Source of the DNA: Chryseobacterium scophthalmum
GTDB taxonomy: Bacteria > Bacteroidota > Bacteroidia > Flavobacteriales > Weeksellaceae
DNA: 64,000 nt
NCBI RefSeq assembly: GCF_900143185.1
Contig: NZ_FSRQ01000001.1
Location: 1,364,001 to 1,428,000 of the forward strand
Direction of reading: 5' to 3'
In this document: positions 61,767 through 64,000 of the stretch, one piece after another
How the letters are laid out: each line of letters begins with the position of its first letter
How positions within the stretch are numbered: the stretch's first letter is position 1
Program-made: the position numbers and the translations under genes
Notes under the pieces: generated by a model
Databases searched by the model: none
What the model saw: the letters and a program-made list of their open reading frames with translations, nothing else
Told to the model about the DNA's origin: nothing

Positions 61767-62966
61767 ATGGACAGTTCAATAAATCCACCCAAAAACATCA
61801 ATCTTAAACTTATTTCTTATGTATCTTTTACTTTTGTAGGATATTTTATTATCGGTTTATCACTTTCGGTTTTGCCGATTTTCATCACCAAAAGTTTAGG
61901 ATATAGCCTTTTAATTGCAGGAATGGTAATTAGTTTGCAATATATTTCTACATTTTTCTTGAGAGCATATTCCGGAAAAATTATTGATGGAAAAGGCCCG
62001 AAACCAGCAGTTTTATTTAGTATGATTGGTTTTTCTTTAACCGGAATTTTTCTAATTCTCGCTTATTATTTTAAATTTTCTCCGATTTTAAGTCTTAGTT
62101 TTTTAATCATTACCCGTCTTTTAACAGGTTGTGCAGAAGGTATGGTTGGAGCAAGCCCGATCAACTGGGCGATTATGGATTTAGGCGAAAAACATACCGC
62201 AAAAATCATTTCCTACAACGGTGTTGCCTGTTACGGAGCTTTGGCAATCGGAGCTTCTTTAGGGATTGTAATCGAGCATGCATACAGTTTGTATGGCATT
62301 GGAATTCTCTCTATCATCTTAGGAATTCTCGGATTTTTCTTTGCTAAAACTAAAGAAAACAAAACCAACCTCAACCCACAAGAAAATCAATCTTTCTGGA
62401 AAGTTCTTGGGAAAGTTGCTCCTTTTGGAGTTTGTCTGGCTTTAGGAGGAATCGGTTTCGCAAGTATTTCTACATTTATCACGTTATATTACAATTATTT
62501 TCATTGGAATAATGGTGCTTTGTGTTTAAGTATTTTCGGAGGATTATTTGTAGCCGGAAGATTGATTTTCAGCAATGTTATCAATAATTATGGCGGAATA
62601 AAAGTTGCCATTGCCTGTCTTTTTGTAGAAACCATCGGACTTTTAATTATTGCTTTTGCAACCAACGCTCAAATGGCTTTGGTTGGAGCCGGTGTTACAG
62701 GATTAGGATTTTCGCTAATATTTCCTGCGCTTGGCGTTGTTGCTATCAAGAGTGTTTCACCATCAAGCCAAGGTTCTGCTTTGGCGGGTTACGGACTTTT
62801 CATTGATATTTCTTTAGGTGTTGCAGGTCCTATAATTGGAAGTGTTGCCGATTTTTTCGGAATGCAGTTTATCTTTCCGTTCAGTGCGGCAATGGTTTTT
62901 ATTGGTTTAGGACTAGCTTATTTTCTGAAGAAAAAATCAAACTTAAAAAAATTGAATGAGGCTTAA
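61767..62966 (+). CDS. Major facilitator superfamily transporter
   Basis: A 399-residue permease with 12 predicted spans, taken from the ATG at 61767; an upstream TTG at 61707 would add 20 residues that overlap the promoter region. It resembles the YhhS/YfcJ arabinose-efflux-like group: YISTFFLRAYSGKIIDGKGPKPA contains the MFS motif A-type loop (read as FFLRAYSGKIIDGKGPK), and GCAEGMVGASPINWAI is conserved. The C-terminus is basic (LKKKSNLKKLNEA). The substrate is unknown. Confidence 0.92.
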   Translation: MDSSINPPKNINLKLISYVSFTFVGYFIIGLSLSVLPIFITKSLGYSLLIAGMVISLQYISTFFLRAYSGKIIDGKGPKPAVLFSMIGFSLTGIFLILAYYFKFSPILSLSFLIITRLLTGCAEGMVGASPINWAIMDLGEKHTAKIISYNGVACYGALAIGASLGIVIEHAYSLYGIGILSIILGILGFFFAKTKENKTNLNPQENQSFWKVLGKVAPFGVCLALGGIGFASISTFITLYYNYFHWNNGALCLSIFGGLFVAGRLIFSNVINNYGGIKVAIACLFVETIGLLIIAFATNAQMALVGAGVTGLGFSLIFPALGVVAIKSVSPSSQGSALAGYGLFIDISLGVAGPIIGSVADFFGMQFIFPFSAAMVFIGLGLAYFLKKKSNLKKLNEA

Positions 62967-62994
62967 ATTTAAACTGAATTGGGTTTAAATAAGA

Positions 62995-63579
62995 TTACTT
63001 TTTTGCTGTATAAACAAAGCAACCGGCTTCACTTGGATGGTCTAAAACCAAATCTTCAGGATTTTCATTTTTTAAAGTCATTAAAATCATAAAATCTCCT
63101 GCAGCTCCCATGATAAAGAAAATCCCAAAGCACAAAAGATAAAAATTGCCCGTAATGATTGCCCAAACTGAAGGTATAAAACCCAGAATAATTGCAGGCA
63201 TTATAACTCCTATTCTATAATATTTTAGCTTTAAGGGTTCTTTGCAATGACAATAAGGGGTAAGATATTGCTTCATAAAACCAAATTTTATTGATTTAAA
63301 ACCGTTTTTACAAAAAGGTAAAAAAGTAAGCCCGTGAATAAGCTCATGCAAAACAATTCCCAAAACGATAAAAAATAATGGAATAAATCCACTTAAAAAA
63401 GTATATTTTTCTATAAGTCTCTTAAAAGTTGAACTCAGATGCTCGAAACTAAACTGGTATTGCCAAAGAAAAATATAGGGAATTAGAAACACAACACACG
63501 AATACAACAATATTTTCAGTGAATAAATATTTGCTTTCTTTAAATCAATTGTCAGTTTTTTCTCAGTGTAATTTTCCAT
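62995..63579 (-). CDS. DUF3267 family membrane protein with HExxH motif
   Basis: A 194-residue membrane protein (ATG at 63577-63579; the upstream TTG adds one residue). Four hydrophobic segments; IVLHELIHGLTF contains a zinc-protease-like HELIH, and PYCHCKEPLK and YYRIGVIMPAIILGFIP follow, as in DUF3267 proteins. It may be a metallopeptidase of the membrane, but activity is unproven. It is convergent with the MFS gene. Confidence 0.88.
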   Translation of the reverse strand: MENYTEKKLTIDLKKANIYSLKILLYSCVVFLIPYIFLWQYQFSFEHLSSTFKRLIEKYTFLSGFIPLFFIVLGIVLHELIHGLTFLPFCKNGFKSIKFGFMKQYLTPYCHCKEPLKLKYYRIGVIMPAIILGFIPSVWAIITGNFYLLCFGIFFIMGAAGDFMILMTLKNENPEDLVLDHPSEAGCFVYTAKK

Positions 63580-63622
63580 CAATCAAACATTTCAGGTTTA
63601 AAAATAATTAAATTAAACAAGA

Positions 63623-63648
63623 AAGGCTGCAAAAAAAATTGCAGCCTT
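63623..63648 (-). terminator. Hairpin downstream of the CCC-motif gene
   Basis: AAGGCTGCAA and TTGCAGCCTT, a perfect 10-bp stem with an A-rich loop, 22 bases beyond the stop at 63671. The T run after it on the minus strand is weak. Confidence 0.6.
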
Positions 63649-63670
63649 CTCTATTCTTAATTAAGACTTA

Positions 63671-64000
63671 TTATTGTCCCATCATTTCTCTGATACGTTC
63701 CTGCATCAATTCCTGATCTGAAAGTGCATCCCATCCGAAAACAGCAATCATCACAATATTTAAAACAAGATAAAGTGCGCTAAGGATCAAACCAATAATA
63801 CAAAGAATTCTTCCGGTATTAAGGTTGTTGTAATCAGAATATAAAGTTGGATTACTTTGGTACAATGCATTGTCTTTTTTGTAAAGTACAAGTCCGATAA
63901 TTCCGGCAATTAGCCCCAAAACACCGTAACAACAGCATCCGACGATAGAAACAATTCCTAAAACAAGTACTGCCGTAGCATTAGGTAATTTTTGTTGATT
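63671..64000 (-). CDS. CCC-motif membrane protein, N-terminus cut by the window edge
   Basis: The frame runs open to position 64000. It reads NQQKLPNATAVLVLGIVSIVG, then CCCYGVLGLIAGIIGLVLYK, then a polar stretch (DNALYQSNPTLYSDYNNL), a second span (ILCIIGLILSALYLVLNIV) and an acidic/basic tail ending REMMGQ. The Cys-Cys-Cys after the first span and the Gly-rich double span match the CCC-motif membrane proteins of Flavobacteriia. Only a few N-terminal residues seem to be missing. Function unknown. Confidence 0.85.
   Translation of the reverse strand, partial: NQQKLPNATAVLVLGIVSIVGCCCYGVLGLIAGIIGLVLYKKDNALYQSNPTLYSDYNNLNTGRILCIIGLILSALYLVLNIVMIAVFGWDALSDQELMQERIREMMGQ

Noticed and set aside
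1..64000. tRNA, rRNA or prophage genes
   Set aside because: No cloverleaf, rRNA-like segment, integrase or structural phage gene was recognised by eye; a tRNA scan would be needed to exclude one in the A+T-rich gaps.

Overview
The window is chromosomal DNA of a member of the Bacteroidota, class Flavobacteriia, most like Chryseobacterium and its relatives. This rests on low GC, type IX secretion (T9SS) type B sorting domains, SusC/RagA-type modules, a fused E1 alpha/beta 2-oxoacid dehydrogenase, a CCC-motif membrane protein and long A+T-rich gaps filled with palindromic repeats. No rRNA, tRNA, CRISPR array, transposase or prophage gene was recognised. Genus-level placement is an inference.

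Layout. 1-440 is the start of lpdA, running off the left edge. 657-5364 holds a small secreted protein and two exported glycosidases (GH3 with PA14; GH29 fucosidase), separated by a 200-bp structured palindromic element. 5456-10465 is a membrane/lipid-type cluster (TIGR01777 epimerase, DUF2071, SRPBCC, fatty acid desaturase, DCC-family protein, membrane protein) headed by a GbsR/MarR-type regulator; the same imperfect palindrome lies upstream of the regulator and upstream of the cluster. 10686-21143 is the most unusual locus: an ECF sigma factor, an anti-sigma-like membrane protein fused to a SusC/RagA plug and a VWA domain, a SusC-like beta-barrel that seems to lack its own plug, and an alpha-2-macroglobulin that carries a second plug module. 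They look like one operon. I propose a receptor system in which plug domains sit on partner proteins; this is a hypothesis.

21524-33269 contains a secreted C1 peptidase, a divergent Old Yellow Enzyme/HxlR redox pair with repeated GTAAC sites, a lipoprotein, a methyltransferase, the E1 fusion, polyprenyl diphosphate synthase, RlmN and QueA. 33470-43277 is mixed housekeeping: AIM24, two tandem paralogous secreted proteins, a DNA glycosylase, an S9 peptidase, a frameshifted dihydrofolate-reductase-like pseudogene, a 2-hydroxyacid dehydrogenase, Pcm and a Gfo/Idh/MocA oxidoreductase. 43503-50894 holds a CPA2 antiporter, a retropepsin-like protease with a PDZ-like end, a lytic transglycosylase and an isolated ClpV/TssH-like AAA+ unfoldase.

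51318-57467 holds two large paralogous T9SS type B surface proteins with choice-of-anchor L domains; the larger carries a roughly 252-residue internal duplication. 57650-64000 holds a heptad-repeat membrane protein in an apparent operon with a TIGR02757 protein and RNase Z, then RdgB, whose stop codon opens an (AACCTT)8 tandem repeat, a CPBP protease, an MFS transporter, a DUF3267 protein and a CCC-motif membrane protein cut by the right edge. Many intergenic hairpins look like factor-independent terminators.
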